DNA of 64,000 bases from positions 186,001-250,000 of the forward strand of contig NZ_CP014572.1 in NCBI RefSeq assembly GCF_017357425.1, read 5' to 3'. Below the pieces are notes generated by a model. The model made no database searches. It saw only the letters and a list, made by a program, of their open reading frames with translations, and was not told the origin of the DNA. Below are positions 25,651-34,416 of the stretch, in pieces (the first letter of the stretch is position 1; each line of letters opens with the position of its first letter). The stretch is from Arthrobacter sp. D5-1 (GTDB lineage Bacteria > Actinomycetota > Actinomycetes > Actinomycetales > Micrococcaceae). A program made the position numbers and the translations under genes.

Positions 25651-26729
25651 ACCTCAGGACACTGGAAGCGGCCGGCCTGACCGGGCGCAGCGGTTCGGCA
25701 TTCAGCACGGCACGTAAAGTCGGTGCGGCTCGACAGAACGGTGCCGAACTAATTGTTAATGCCTGCGACGGGGAAATCAGTGCCCTGAAAGACGCCCATG
25801 TTATCCGGCACCATCTGGCATGGGTCCGGCACGGGGCTGCCCTGACCGGACTGAGGCACGTGACCTACGCAGCCCACACCGGAACAGAGACCGAGGAGCG
25901 CCTACGCGCCGCCGGTCTCTCTGTGCTGCCCGTGCCGGCCCGCTATGTCGCCTCCGAAGCCAGTGCTCTGGTATCGCTGCATCACGGGGCTCATGCCCGC
26001 CCGATGACCAAACGCCGCCGCCTGATCGAGGGAGGACGCACCCCCGATGGCAAGAGAACCCGCCCCGTTCTGGTCCTGAACGCCGAAACCGTGCTCCGGA
26101 TCGCCCAGATCGAGGTCTTCGGCCCCGCCTGGTTCCGTTCCTTCGGCACCCAGGTCGAACCCGGCCCGCGCCTAATCACCATCACTGGCGCCGTCAAGGC
26201 ACCGGGAGTGTATGAAACCGAATCCGGGCTGCCACTGAGCCGGGTCGTTTCACTGGCTGGAGGCCCGCTTCCGGGTGTCCTGGCGATGAACATCGGCGGA
26301 CTCAGCGGCACCTGGATCGACGCATCCAGGATCGACTCTCTGAATTACAGCTCTGCATCCCTGGCCACCGTCGGCGCAACCCTCGGGCCCGGCGTCATGC
26401 ACCTGCTGGACCGCTCCCGTTGCCCGGTGGATACGGTGAAGGACATGCTTGACTATGCCGCCGGGGAATCTGCCGGGCAATGCGGGCCCTGCATGTTCGG
26501 GCTCCCCGCAGTTGCCCGAGACTTCGCTGAACTGGCCGCAGGCACCGGCAGACCCAGTGCAGCAACTGCCCTGCGTCAACGGTTGGGATTCCTGGTTGGC
26601 AGAGGAGCCTGTCACTTCCCTGACGGGATCGCAGCGTTCACGCACTCCGCGCTGGAGGTCTTCACCGATCACCTCAGCGCCCATGCCGCAGGCTACTGCC
26701 CTGGCCACGAGAGCCGGGTCCGGAGATGA
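25641..26729 (+). CDS. NuoF-like NAD(P)H/FMN/Fe-S protein
   Basis: A 362-aa protein resembling the 51-kDa subunit of complex I and related NADH-oxidising subunits. GRSGSAFSTARK (15-26) and LIVNACDGEISALKD (37-51) correspond to the FMN/NADH-binding region. ITGAVKAPGVYE (181-192) is an SLBB-like domain. The Fe-S domain has ESAGQCGPC (276-284) and C324: the first of the four usual cluster ligands is Ala278. It overlaps both neighbours. It likely takes electrons from a nicotinamide and hands them to the membrane protein or the ferredoxin. Confidence 0.85.
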   Translation: MAMNLRTLEAAGLTGRSGSAFSTARKVGAARQNGAELIVNACDGEISALKDAHVIRHHLAWVRHGAALTGLRHVTYAAHTGTETEERLRAAGLSVLPVPARYVASEASALVSLHHGAHARPMTKRRRLIEGGRTPDGKRTRPVLVLNAETVLRIAQIEVFGPAWFRSFGTQVEPGPRLITITGAVKAPGVYETESGLPLSRVVSLAGGPLPGVLAMNIGGLSGTWIDASRIDSLNYSSASLATVGATLGPGVMHLLDRSRCPVDTVKDMLDYAAGESAGQCGPCMFGLPAVARDFAELAAGTGRPSAATALRQRLGFLVGRGACHFPDGIAAFTHSALEVFTDHLSAHAAGYCPGHESRVRR

Positions 26730-26956
26730 TCCTTCGTTTCCGCCGACAGGTTCTTCCGGAGTACCCGGTTCTGGCCGTGGACCGGACCACCTGCACCGGG
26801 CACGGGGTGTGTGCGACCATGCTCTTCGAACACATCACACTCGATGACTGGGGATACCCGGTTTTGCACGGACCCATCCCGCGGGCCCACACCTCGGAAC
26901 TGGCGTTGCGGTACTGCCCTGCACGGGCCCTGTACTGGCGGAACGGGAACGACTAG
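26726..26956 (+). CDS. Ferredoxin, three-cysteine [3Fe-4S] type
   Basis: A 76-aa ferredoxin with C23-T-G-H26-G-V-C29 and C64-P. Three cysteines, with His where the second Cys of a 4Fe-4S site would be, fit the small single-cluster ferredoxins of actinobacteria. Its ATG overlaps the stop of the NuoF-like gene (ATGA), so it is the last gene of the redox operon. It is a soluble electron carrier. Confidence 0.88.
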   Translation: MILRFRRQVLPEYPVLAVDRTTCTGHGVCATMLFEHITLDDWGYPVLHGPIPRAHTSELALRYCPARALYWRNGND

Positions 26957-27089
26957 GGAAAAACTGACACCCACCTGGCCCGGAAGACGCCCACGCCACA
27001 TTCTTGCGTGTAATCAGCGAAGCGTCCGGCCGGGTCTCATGCGTGGATGTTGGCGTTAGGTGGCGGCTTTTTGTGTTCGCTCTGTGTCG

Positions 27090-27293
27090 TTAGGTGCCGA
27101 TGACGATGATGCTTGCTGCTGCTTCTAGGACGTCATCGGTGATGGTTTCGAGTTGGTTGGTATTGGGACCCGGGTGATCTGTCGGAATGGCCGTTCGAGG
27201 AGCCGGAAGTTGCCACGGGCAATGGATTCTACTGCGGCGATTGCCTGGGCGTCGGTGACGTCAGCCTGGTCGAGGGTGCGGGCCGAGGCGTTT
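27090..27293 (-). pseudogene. Remnant of a TniB-like transposition ATPase (C-terminal end)
   Basis: In two minus-strand frames the end of an AAA+ transposition ATPase can be read: DAQAIAAVESIARGNFRLLE, then after a shift NQLETITDDVLEAAASIIVI and a TAA stop at 27090-27092. There is no Walker motif, so only the tail survives. Confidence 0.55.
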
Positions 27294-27575
27294 CCCGTGT
27301 CGGTCCAGAACGAAGAGGAGCTCGTCTTTGACGCGCTCGACGGTCAGCTCGCTCTCATACTCGGCCAAGGTGGCGGGTAGTTCAGCATCAGCCGACCGTC
27401 GAGGTTGCCGGGTCAATACCTTCTGAGATGAATCGGACCTGGACGCCGCGTTCCCTCTGCGGGTTCACGGTGTTCAGTACGTCGATCAATGACCGGCCCA
27501 GCCGATCGACCCGCCAAACAACGACAGTGTCGCCCTCCGCGGCATACTCGAGGAACCTCTGGATCCGTTGTTTGC
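27294..27575 (-). pseudogene. Remnant of a serine resolvase
   Basis: The frame reads EGDTVVVWRVDRLGRSLIDV and EGIDPATST, closely matching the intact resolvase at 3757-4380. It then continues in another frame as TLAEYESELTVERVKDEL. The catalytic Ser region and HTH are missing. It abuts the TniB tail, marking the scar of a transposon. Confidence 0.7.
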
Positions 27576-27584
27576 AAGGACACT

Positions 27585-28001
27585 CTAATTCGACGCTTTG
27601 CCCAGGTCGGCGAGGGCCTTCCGGAGGCGGGTGCCGGCGTCGTCGGCTACTTCTTTGATTGATGGGGCGGCGCTGAGCTGGACCATGGTCTGAGGGTCGA
27701 TGGCTTCCACTGTGGTCACGTCTGCATCCTTGTTCCGGCGCACCACCACATTGCATGGCAGCAGCGCACCGATTTCCGGCTCGGCGGCGAGGGCGCGGCT
27801 GGCGAGGGCAGGGTTGCAGGCGCCGAGGATGACGTAGTTACCGACAGCGTCAGCCGCTTCGACACCTAGCTTGGTTTCGAAGGTGGAGCGGACGTTGATC
27901 TCCGTGAGGATCCCGAAGCCCTGGTCCGACAGGGCCTTCCGGGTACTTTCCAGGGCTTCGGCCCACGGAAGAGCGGTGGTCGTGCTGAGTGTGTACGTCA
28001 T
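27585..28001 (-). CDS. DUF302 domain protein
   Basis: A 138-aa soluble protein with the DUF302 pattern: an early strand, GFGILTEINV, then GACNPALASRAL and LLPCNVVVRR. Members often sit beside sulfur and persulfide genes. Its Cys residues (GACNP, LLPCNV) could carry persulfide or metal, but that is inference. It lies directly downstream of the CstR-like gene with 33 bp between, probably one transcript under the same operators. Confidence 0.85.
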   Translation of the reverse strand: MTYTLSTTTALPWAEALESTRKALSDQGFGILTEINVRSTFETKLGVEAADAVGNYVILGACNPALASRALAAEPEIGALLPCNVVVRRNKDADVTTVEAIDPQTMVQLSAAPSIKEVADDAGTRLRKALADLGKASN

Positions 28002-28034
28002 GGTTCTCCTTGGGGAGCTCGGAAGTGGGACGGG

Positions 28035-28386
<352 letters not shown>

Positions 28387-28413
28387 CCACCCACCCCCTT
28401 CCGAGAGGCCATC

Positions 28414-29028
28414 ATGACTCCCCCTTCCACGGCGCCGGCCGTCACCGCACTCGCCCCTGAAACCCTCACGTCCTGGTTCAAAGAGCACCAGGACCTCGTG
28501 GTGATCGATGTCCGCTCCGCCGCCGAGTTCGAGTCCCTGCGCATCCGCGGCTCCTACAATGTGCCGCTGCCGCTTTTGTCCGAGCACACCGATGAACTCG
28601 CCGCCCGGCTGGGTCCCCGCGTTGTGCTTGTCTGCCAGTCCGGCGTGCGCGCCGAGCAGGCCCGCCAGCGCCTTGCCAAGGCCGGGATCGACACCGCCTA
28701 TGTTCTGAGCGGCGGCACACCCGGCTTCGCCGCTGCTGGAGGCGACGTGGTCAAGGGCAACGACCGCTGGGACCTGGAGCGCCAGGTCCGCCTGGCCGCC
28801 GGTTCACTGGTAATGCTGGGTCTGGCAGGCGGCAAGTTTGTCTCCCCCAAGGTCCGGATGCTCGCCGGCGCCATCGGCACAGGTCTGACCTTCTCGGCCG
28901 CGACCAACACCTGCGCCATGGGTAAGGCCCTTTCGGCCATGCCGTGGAACAAGGCTGCCAAGGAGCCCACCCGCGAAAGCGCCTTCCTGCAGCTTCCCGT
29001 TCCGGCCCAACAGGACGCCGCGGCATGA
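28414..29028 (+). CDS. Rhodanese with DUF2892 membrane hairpin (YgaP-like)
   Basis: A 204-aa protein. An N-terminal rhodanese domain (VVIDVRSAAEFESLRIRGS) has the active-site loop CQSGVRAEQA. A two-helix membrane segment of DUF2892 type follows (SLVMLGLAGGKFVSP and GTGLTFSAATNTCAMGKAL). It would carry persulfide sulfur at the inner membrane. ATG at 28414 lies just after the operators. It overlaps the TauE gene by ATGA, so the two are coupled. Confidence 0.92.
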   Translation: MTPPSTAPAVTALAPETLTSWFKEHQDLVVIDVRSAAEFESLRIRGSYNVPLPLLSEHTDELAARLGPRVVLVCQSGVRAEQARQRLAKAGIDTAYVLSGGTPGFAAAGGDVVKGNDRWDLERQVRLAAGSLVMLGLAGGKFVSPKVRMLAGAIGTGLTFSAATNTCAMGKALSAMPWNKAAKEPTRESAFLQLPVPAQQDAAA

Positions 29029-29783
29029 TCCCGGCCCTGGGTCTAGGGCTTGTCGTCGGAATCGTCCTGGGTGTGGTGGGTGGCGGTGGCTCCATCATTG
29101 CCGTTCCTGCGCTGGTGTACGGCGTGGGCATGAGCCCCGTCCAGGCCATCCCGACGTCGCTGCTGGTGGTGGGCATTTCGTCGCTGGCAGCGCTGTTTCC
29201 CCGGATCCGGGAGGGCCTGAACTGGCCCGTCATCACACTGGTAGGGGCCGCCGGCATTCCGGCGGCCTGGGCCGGCGCGGCCGTCGGCAAACTCCTGGAT
29301 CCGAACGTCCTGATGCTGGCGTTTGCCGTAATCATGGTGGCCGCGGGCGTCCGGATGCTGAGCAAACCGCGCGAAATCGAGGGAATCTGCAGCACGGGAC
29401 CCAACCGGGCTTTCCGGTCCTGCGCCCCGAAGGCGGTGGGCGTTGGACTGCTCGTCGGATTCCTCACCGGGCTGCTTGGCGTGGGCGGCGGCTTCCTCAT
29501 CACCCCCGCGCTGACCATCTTCCTGGGCCTGCGCATGAAACAGGCCGTCGGAACGTCGCTGGCGATCATCGTCATCAACTCCGCAGCCGGATTCAGCGCT
29601 CACGCCGCCGGCTACACCATCGACTGGGCCACCACCCTGGCGTTCGCGGTCCCGGCCATCCTGGGATCCATCGTCGCGGCACGGCTTGCCCGCCGCCTGC
29701 ACGACAAGCACATCCGCATCTCATTCGCGGTACTCATCTTCGCCGTCGCGGCGTGGGTCACCGCCAGCACCGTCACCGCCTGA
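29025..29783 (+). CDS. TauE/SafE family sulfite or organosulfonate exporter
   Basis: A 252-aa membrane protein with about eight helices and two internal halves, each with the glycine-rich family motif (GVVGGGGSIIAVPAL and GLLGVGGGFLITPAL). It probably exports sulfite or thiosulfate formed during persulfide oxidation. It is second in the cst-like operon, coupled to the YgaP-like gene and followed by a rhodanese 22 bp later. Confidence 0.9.
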   Translation: MIPALGLGLVVGIVLGVVGGGGSIIAVPALVYGVGMSPVQAIPTSLLVVGISSLAALFPRIREGLNWPVITLVGAAGIPAAWAGAAVGKLLDPNVLMLAFAVIMVAAGVRMLSKPREIEGICSTGPNRAFRSCAPKAVGVGLLVGFLTGLLGVGGGFLITPALTIFLGLRMKQAVGTSLAIIVINSAAGFSAHAAGYTIDWATTLAFAVPAILGSIVAARLARRLHDKHIRISFAVLIFAVAAWVTASTVTA

Positions 29784-29805
29784 CACCACAGAACAGGAGC
29801 ACACC

Positions 29806-30147
29806 ATGGGACTGATCGAATCGCTGAAGAAGGCCTTCAGCAAGCCCTACACAACGGTCTCCATTGCACAGGCCAAGGAACTCCTGGGTTCCGGCGCCAC
29901 ACTCATCGACGTCAGGTCCACCCGGGAATGGCGGACCGGCCGGGCACCGCAGGCCAAGCACGTCCCCCTGGACAGACTGCAGGTCAGTACCGCGGGGATC
30001 CAGAAGTCCCGCCCCGTGATCGCCATCTGCGCCTCGGGAGTGCGGTCCGCCTCTGCCGCCAAACTCCTCGCCGCGAAGGGCTACCACGCCTACTCGGTGC
30101 GTGGAGGCATGGCCGCCTGGCGCCAAGCCGGCGAACCCGTCCGCTAG
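29806..30147 (+). CDS. Single-domain rhodanese with N-terminal extension
   Basis: A 113-aa sulfurtransferase. A short basic/amphipathic start (MGLIESLKKAFSKP) is followed by a rhodanese domain: LIDVRSTREWRTG and the active-site loop CASGVRSASA. CAGGAG precedes the ATG. It has the same orientation as its neighbours and probably shuttles persulfide to the dioxygenase encoded downstream. Confidence 0.9.
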   Translation: MGLIESLKKAFSKPYTTVSIAQAKELLGSGATLIDVRSTREWRTGRAPQAKHVPLDRLQVSTAGIQKSRPVIAICASGVRSASAAKLLAAKGYHAYSVRGGMAAWRQAGEPVR

Positions 30148-30197
30148 ACGGCACCACCCCCAACCACCAGCCGAAACCATTTCGAAGGAGAACCACC

Positions 30198-30494
30198 ATG
30201 GCTGAAATCACCATCACCGAAACCGCGCAGCGCCGCTCCACCGCTCGGATCCTGGACGTCCGCGAGGACTTCGAAGTCGCCGAGGCAATGATCCCGGGCG
30301 CCCTGCACATCCCCATGGGCCAGCTGCAGGCACGCCTGTCCGAATTGGACCCTGCCGTCCCCATCATTGCAGTCTGCCGGAGCGGAAACCGTTCAGCCCG
30401 CGTCGCCGACGCCCTCAACGATGCCGGTTTTTCGGCAGACACCATGGCCGGCGGCATGATCGCCTGGACCCGCGCCGGACTCCCCACCACCTGA
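30198..30494 (+). CDS. Second single-domain rhodanese
   Basis: A 98-aa rhodanese: ILDVREDFEVAEAMIPGA and active-site loop CRSGNRSARVA. AAGGAG lies nine bases before the ATG. The first about ten residues are shorter than usual, so the domain is minimal. It ends the upstream part of the operon; the next gene has its own operator. Confidence 0.88.
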   Translation: MAEITITETAQRRSTARILDVREDFEVAEAMIPGALHIPMGQLQARLSELDPAVPIIAVCRSGNRSARVADALNDAGFSADTMAGGMIAWTRAGLPTT

Positions 30495-30605
30495 CCCCTG
30501 CAGTCCCGCCACGGCAACAGCCGGGCCATGCCCCGGCGGGCCCGCACAGTCTCCTGCAGGCTGTTCCGCAGAAGATCGGGGAAGGGGCCGCAGCCTCGTT
30601 GCAAA

Positions 30606-30621
30606 ATACCCCCAGGGGTAT
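30606..30621. promoter_or_regulatory. CsoR/CstR-type operator upstream of the persulfide dioxygenase gene
   Basis: ATACCCCCAGGGGTAT lies 54 bp before the start codon, with the same layout as the sites at 16951 and 28351. Confidence 0.82.
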
Positions 30622-30675
30622 CTATGCTGGACTTAGAACAACCTCCAAGCCTTATCAATCGAAGGAGATCACCAG

Positions 30676-32076
30676 ATGCTTATCGAGCGTATTTACGATG
30701 AAGACCTCGCCCAGGCCAGCTACCTGATCGGCTGCCAAGCCAACGGCACCGCCGTGGTTGTCGACGGCCGCCGCGACATCGCCGTCTACCAGGAACTGGC
30801 CGCGAAGAACGGCATGAAGATCAGTGCCGTTACTGAAACCCACATCCACGCCGACTACCTTTCCGGCACCCGCGAACTCGCCGCCGCCACCGGCGCGAAG
30901 ATCTACGTCTCCGGCGAGGGCGGCCCGGACTGGCAGTACGAATTCGACGGCGAACGCCTCTACGACGGCGACACGATCACCATCGGCAACATCAGCATCC
31001 AGGCCGTGCACACCCCGGGCCACACCCCCGAGCACCTGTCCTTCCTGGTCACCGACGGCGCGTTCAGTGACCAGCCCGGCTACCTGCTCTCCGGGGACTT
31101 CGTCTTCTCCGGAGATCTCGGCCGGCCGGACCTGCTGGACGAGGCAGCCGGCGGCATCGACACCCGCTTCGAAGGTGCAAAGCAGCTCTTCGCCAGTCTG
31201 CGGGACAAGTTCCTGACTCTGCCGGACTACGTGCAGGTCCACCCCGCTCACGGTGCCGGCAGTGCCTGCGGCAAGGCCCTGGGCGCCATCCCGTCCTCCA
31301 CCGTGGGCTACGAGCGGCTCTACTCCTGGTGGGGGCCGTACCTCGCCGCGAATGACGAACAGGGCTTCATCGATGAGCTCCTCGACGGCCAGCCCGACGC
31401 GCACGCCTACTTCGGCCGGATGAAGCGGGAAAACCGTGAAGGTCCCGTCGTGATGGGTGAGCGCACGCCGCTGCCCGAACTCGCAACCGGCATCCTCGCT
31501 GCAGGCCTGGCAGAGGACACCCTGACCTTCATCGACACCCGCTCCAACAGTGAGGTCCACGAAGGCACCGTAGCCCGTTCCCTGAACGTGCCGGCAGCCA
31601 AGGCCGTGGCCAGCTACGGCGCCTGGGTAGTGAACCCGGAGACGGATAAGAACCCGCTGGTACTGCTGGCACAGGACCAGGAACAAGCTATGGACATGTG
31701 GGACCACCTGGTCCGGGTCGGCATCGACAACATCGCCGGTTACGTCACCAGCATCGAAGGGCTCCCGATGACTACGCCGAAGCTGATCCAGCCAGAAGAG
31801 CTTCAGGGTTTTGACGCCGCCATGGTCGTGGACGTCCGCAACCGCAGCGAACACATCGCCGGAAACATCCCGGGCTCGTACCAGCTCAGCGGTGGCCGTG
31901 TCATGTGGCACCTGGACAAGATCCCCACTGACGGAACCATCGTGACCTACTGCCAGTCAGGCGTCCGGAACTCTGTCGCAGCCAGTGCCCTGCGCCGGGC
32001 CGGATACGACGTCGTCGAACTCGCCGGCAGCTACGCAGCCTGGATTGCTCAGCAGAACTCAGTCGCCACGGCCTGA
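30676..32076 (+). CDS. Persulfide dioxygenase-rhodanese fusion
   Basis: A 466-aa fusion. The N-terminal metallo-beta-lactamase domain has THIHADYLSG (H56, H58, D60) and HTPGHTPEH, the iron site of ETHE1/CstB-type persulfide dioxygenases. Two rhodanese-like domains follow. The first (DTRSNSEVHEG) lacks an active-site Cys, and the last (VVDVRNRSEHIAG) has CQSGVRNS. It oxidises protein or low-molecular-weight persulfide to sulfite or thiosulfate, as in CstB. AAGGAG precedes the ATG. Confidence 0.93.
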   Translation: MLIERIYDEDLAQASYLIGCQANGTAVVVDGRRDIAVYQELAAKNGMKISAVTETHIHADYLSGTRELAAATGAKIYVSGEGGPDWQYEFDGERLYDGDTITIGNISIQAVHTPGHTPEHLSFLVTDGAFSDQPGYLLSGDFVFSGDLGRPDLLDEAAGGIDTRFEGAKQLFASLRDKFLTLPDYVQVHPAHGAGSACGKALGAIPSSTVGYERLYSWWGPYLAANDEQGFIDELLDGQPDAHAYFGRMKRENREGPVVMGERTPLPELATGILAAGLAEDTLTFIDTRSNSEVHEGTVARSLNVPAAKAVASYGAWVVNPETDKNPLVLLAQDQEQAMDMWDHLVRVGIDNIAGYVTSIEGLPMTTPKLIQPEELQGFDAAMVVDVRNRSEHIAGNIPGSYQLSGGRVMWHLDKIPTDGTIVTYCQSGVRNSVAASALRRAGYDVVELAGSYAAWIAQQNSVATA

Positions 32077-32098
32077 CCAGCCGGAACACCTCAAGACC

Positions 32099-32126
32099 GC
32101 CCGGGCAGGGCCCCACCTGCCCGGGC
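32099..32126 (+). terminator. Terminator after the persulfide dioxygenase gene
   Basis: CCCGGGCAGG at 32100-32109 pairs perfectly with CCTGCCCGGG at 32116-32125, followed by a short T-rich run. Confidence 0.7.
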
Positions 32127-32162
32127 ACCTTTATGCCCCGGCACGAAAGGGAGTGCTCCGGA

Positions 32163-33452
32163 ATGACCAGAAAAATGGCGGCAAACAGTGTCGCTTCCAT
32201 CGATGCTGTGCTGGGCCTTCGGCAAAACCTGGCACAGTTCATGCTTCTGGTGGCAGTCAACGCCTTGGTGGGCGGCACGCTGGGCCAGGAGCGCACCGTG
32301 CTGCCCCTGCTCGCTTCCCAGACATTCAACCTGGACCTGTACACCAGTGCTCTGACTTACATCCTCGCCTTCGGCCTGTCCAAGGCCGCGACGAATTACT
32401 TCGCGGGAACGCTCTCTGACAGGTACGGCCGCAAACCCGTCCTGGTCGCGGGCTGGCTTGTAGCAATCCCAGTCCCGCTCATGCTCATCTTCGGCCCGTC
32501 GTGGGGATGGATCGTTGCGGCAAACCTGTTCCTCGGTGTCAGCCAAGGCCTGACCTGGTCCACGGCCGTGATTATGAAGATGGACCTGACCGGCCCGAAA
32601 CAGCGCGGCCTTGCCATGGGTCTGAACGAAGCGGCAGGCTACCTCGGAGTCGCCGTCACTGCCCTAGCGACCGGGTATATTGCCTCCGCGTACGGGCTCC
32701 GGCCAGGCCCGTTCCTCTTCGGAGCCGCCTACATTGCCCTCGGGTTAGGCCTGTCAGTTTTGAACGTGCGCGAGACACACCACCACGCCAGGACGGAAGC
32801 CTCCCAGCACGTCAGTGCACACAGCAGTGCCCATGCCGGCCTCACCACAGGCCAGGTTTTCACCCTCACCAGCTTCAAAGACCGCTCACTCTCCGCAGCC
32901 AGCCAGGCAGGACTGGTGAACAACCTCAACGACGGCCTCGCCTGGGGCCTGTTTCCTGTCTTATTCGTCAGCTCCGGGCTAAATCTGAACCAGATAGGGA
33001 TCCTTGCCGCCGTTTATCCCGCGGTCTGGGGAGCCGGGCAGCTCTTCACCGGCGCCGCCTCAGACCGGTGGGGCCGCAAATGGTTCATTGTGGCCGGCAT
33101 GATCGTCCAAGCCGCGGGACTCGCGCTGGTCGCCGCCTCCCGCAGTTTCGGGCCCTGGCTCATCGCCTCAGTCCTCCTCGGGCTCGGAACGGCCATGGTC
33201 TATCCCGCACTCCTTGCCGCCATCGGGGACGTAGCCAACCCCACGTGGCGGGCCCGTTCCGTCGGCATCTACCGGCTCTGGCGTGACGGCGGCTTCGCCG
33301 TAGGGGCACTCTTGTCAGGTCTTCTCGCTGACTTGTATGGGATTCCCTCAGCCATCGCCACCGTCGCTGCACTCACAGCCGCCTCCGGCCTGGTGGTCGC
33401 CGTTCGAATGCGCGGCAAAGACCACATAATCGGGGTGGACACTGGCCCTTAG
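32163..33452 (+). CDS. MFS transporter
   Basis: A 430-aa protein with about 12 hydrophobic segments. The loop 2-3 motif is GTLSDRYGRKPVLVAG, and the equivalent in the second half is GAASDRWGRKWFIVAG. A His-rich middle loop (THHHARTEASQHVSAHSSAH) is unusual and could bind metal. ATG at 32163 is chosen over 32133. It lies after the terminator of the sulfur operon, so it may be separately transcribed. Substrate unknown; sulfur oxyanion or metal export is possible. Confidence 0.85.
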   Translation: MTRKMAANSVASIDAVLGLRQNLAQFMLLVAVNALVGGTLGQERTVLPLLASQTFNLDLYTSALTYILAFGLSKAATNYFAGTLSDRYGRKPVLVAGWLVAIPVPLMLIFGPSWGWIVAANLFLGVSQGLTWSTAVIMKMDLTGPKQRGLAMGLNEAAGYLGVAVTALATGYIASAYGLRPGPFLFGAAYIALGLGLSVLNVRETHHHARTEASQHVSAHSSAHAGLTTGQVFTLTSFKDRSLSAASQAGLVNNLNDGLAWGLFPVLFVSSGLNLNQIGILAAVYPAVWGAGQLFTGAASDRWGRKWFIVAGMIVQAAGLALVAASRSFGPWLIASVLLGLGTAMVYPALLAAIGDVANPTWRARSVGIYRLWRDGGFAVGALLSGLLADLYGIPSAIATVAALTAASGLVVAVRMRGKDHIIGVDTGP

Positions 33453-33576
33453 CCCGACACGTCAGCCCCGAATGACCCCTGCACGGACGGACTAGTGTCA
33501 GCGGTCAGCGGATAGGCAGTCACGACACATAGCGACAAACAAAACGCCGCCAAGCACCCCAGGCACACGCCGTGTT

Positions 33577-34203
33577 CTATTCTTTGGGTGCGGAGACGTC
33601 CTTGGCGGAACGGCGCCGGCGGGCGTGCCATAGAAGAAGGCCGGCAAGAACGATCACCGCCATGGCCAGCGCGGTTCCTTGCCCGGCCAGCCGGGCAATG
33701 CTCTGGTACGAGTTACCGGCGAGGAATCCCAGCATGACCGCGCCGGCTCCCCAGATGAGCCCGCCAGCTGCATTGAAGGTCAGGAACCGCAGGTAAGGCA
33801 TGCGCGCCATCCCTGCCAGAGCGGGCATCACGGCGCGGAAGAACGCCGTGAAGCGGCCGATGAACACGGCCGTACCGCCCCTTCGACGCAGCAGCTCTTG
33901 GGCTTTGGCCACCTGCGGCTCCTTGCGTGCAACCATACGAAGGCGCATGATTCCAGGTCCGAAGAACCGTCCTATCTCATAGCCGACAGTGTCGCCGGTG
34001 ATGGCCGCGACCACGACCAGAACGATCACCAGCCACAGCGGAAGCCGCCCGTGGCTTGCCAGGACCCCGCCGAGAATGGCCGCTGTTTCCCCCGGGATCA
34101 CGAAGCCCAGGAAAAAGGCGTCCTCGGCGAAGACCAGAGCGAAAATCAACAGCGCCGCCAGCACCGGGCTGAGGTTCAGAATGCTGTCGACAAACTGGGA
34201 CAC
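33577..34203 (-). CDS. DedA/SNARE-associated family membrane protein (1)
   Basis: A 208-aa DedA protein. Hydrophobic segments flank FVIPGETAAILGG and GRFTAFFRAVMPALAGMARM, the family's re-entrant motifs. DedA proteins act as undecaprenyl-phosphate or phospholipid flippases. GTG at 34203 with AAAGGA upstream is chosen; the long extension to 34371 looks non-coding. It is the last gene downstream of the HtrA-type gene on this strand. A second DedA is at 46859. Confidence 0.9.
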   Translation of the reverse strand: MSQFVDSILNLSPVLAALLIFALVFAEDAFFLGFVIPGETAAILGGVLASHGRLPLWLVIVLVVVAAITGDTVGYEIGRFFGPGIMRLRMVARKEPQVAKAQELLRRRGGTAVFIGRFTAFFRAVMPALAGMARMPYLRFLTFNAAGGLIWGAGAVMLGFLAGNSYQSIARLAGQGTALAMAVIVLAGLLLWHARRRRSAKDVSAPKE

Positions 34204-34416
34204 CGGACGTCCTTTTCTCGTGATTTCCTCTACCTGGTTCAACGTTGGAACCGGCTGAGGTTCCCGTCCGGGGGCTGCCTGCGGCACATCTGCTTCAACC
34301 GCTGGCACCACCGTGGGAGGCCGCCTACAGCCTTTTCCCATCGGCGAAGACGCTTCGAGTGCGTGGATCATCGGCCGGGTACAGCCGCCGCTTTCGGGTC
34401 TTGGGGGTGTTGAGGC

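Noticed and set aside
23868..26956. Complete Rnf or complex I cluster
   Set aside because: Only a NuoF-like subunit and a ferredoxin are encoded; no other Rnf or Nuo subunits are seen.
28751..29578. A 275-codon minus-strand frame
   Set aside because: It is the complement of the rhodanese and TauE genes, rich in Pro, Thr and Arg, without any domain.
30655..31911. A 418-codon open frame on the minus strand
   Set aside because: It is antisense to the well-supported persulfide dioxygenase gene and reads as typical GC-rich shadow sequence (many Val, Gly, His).
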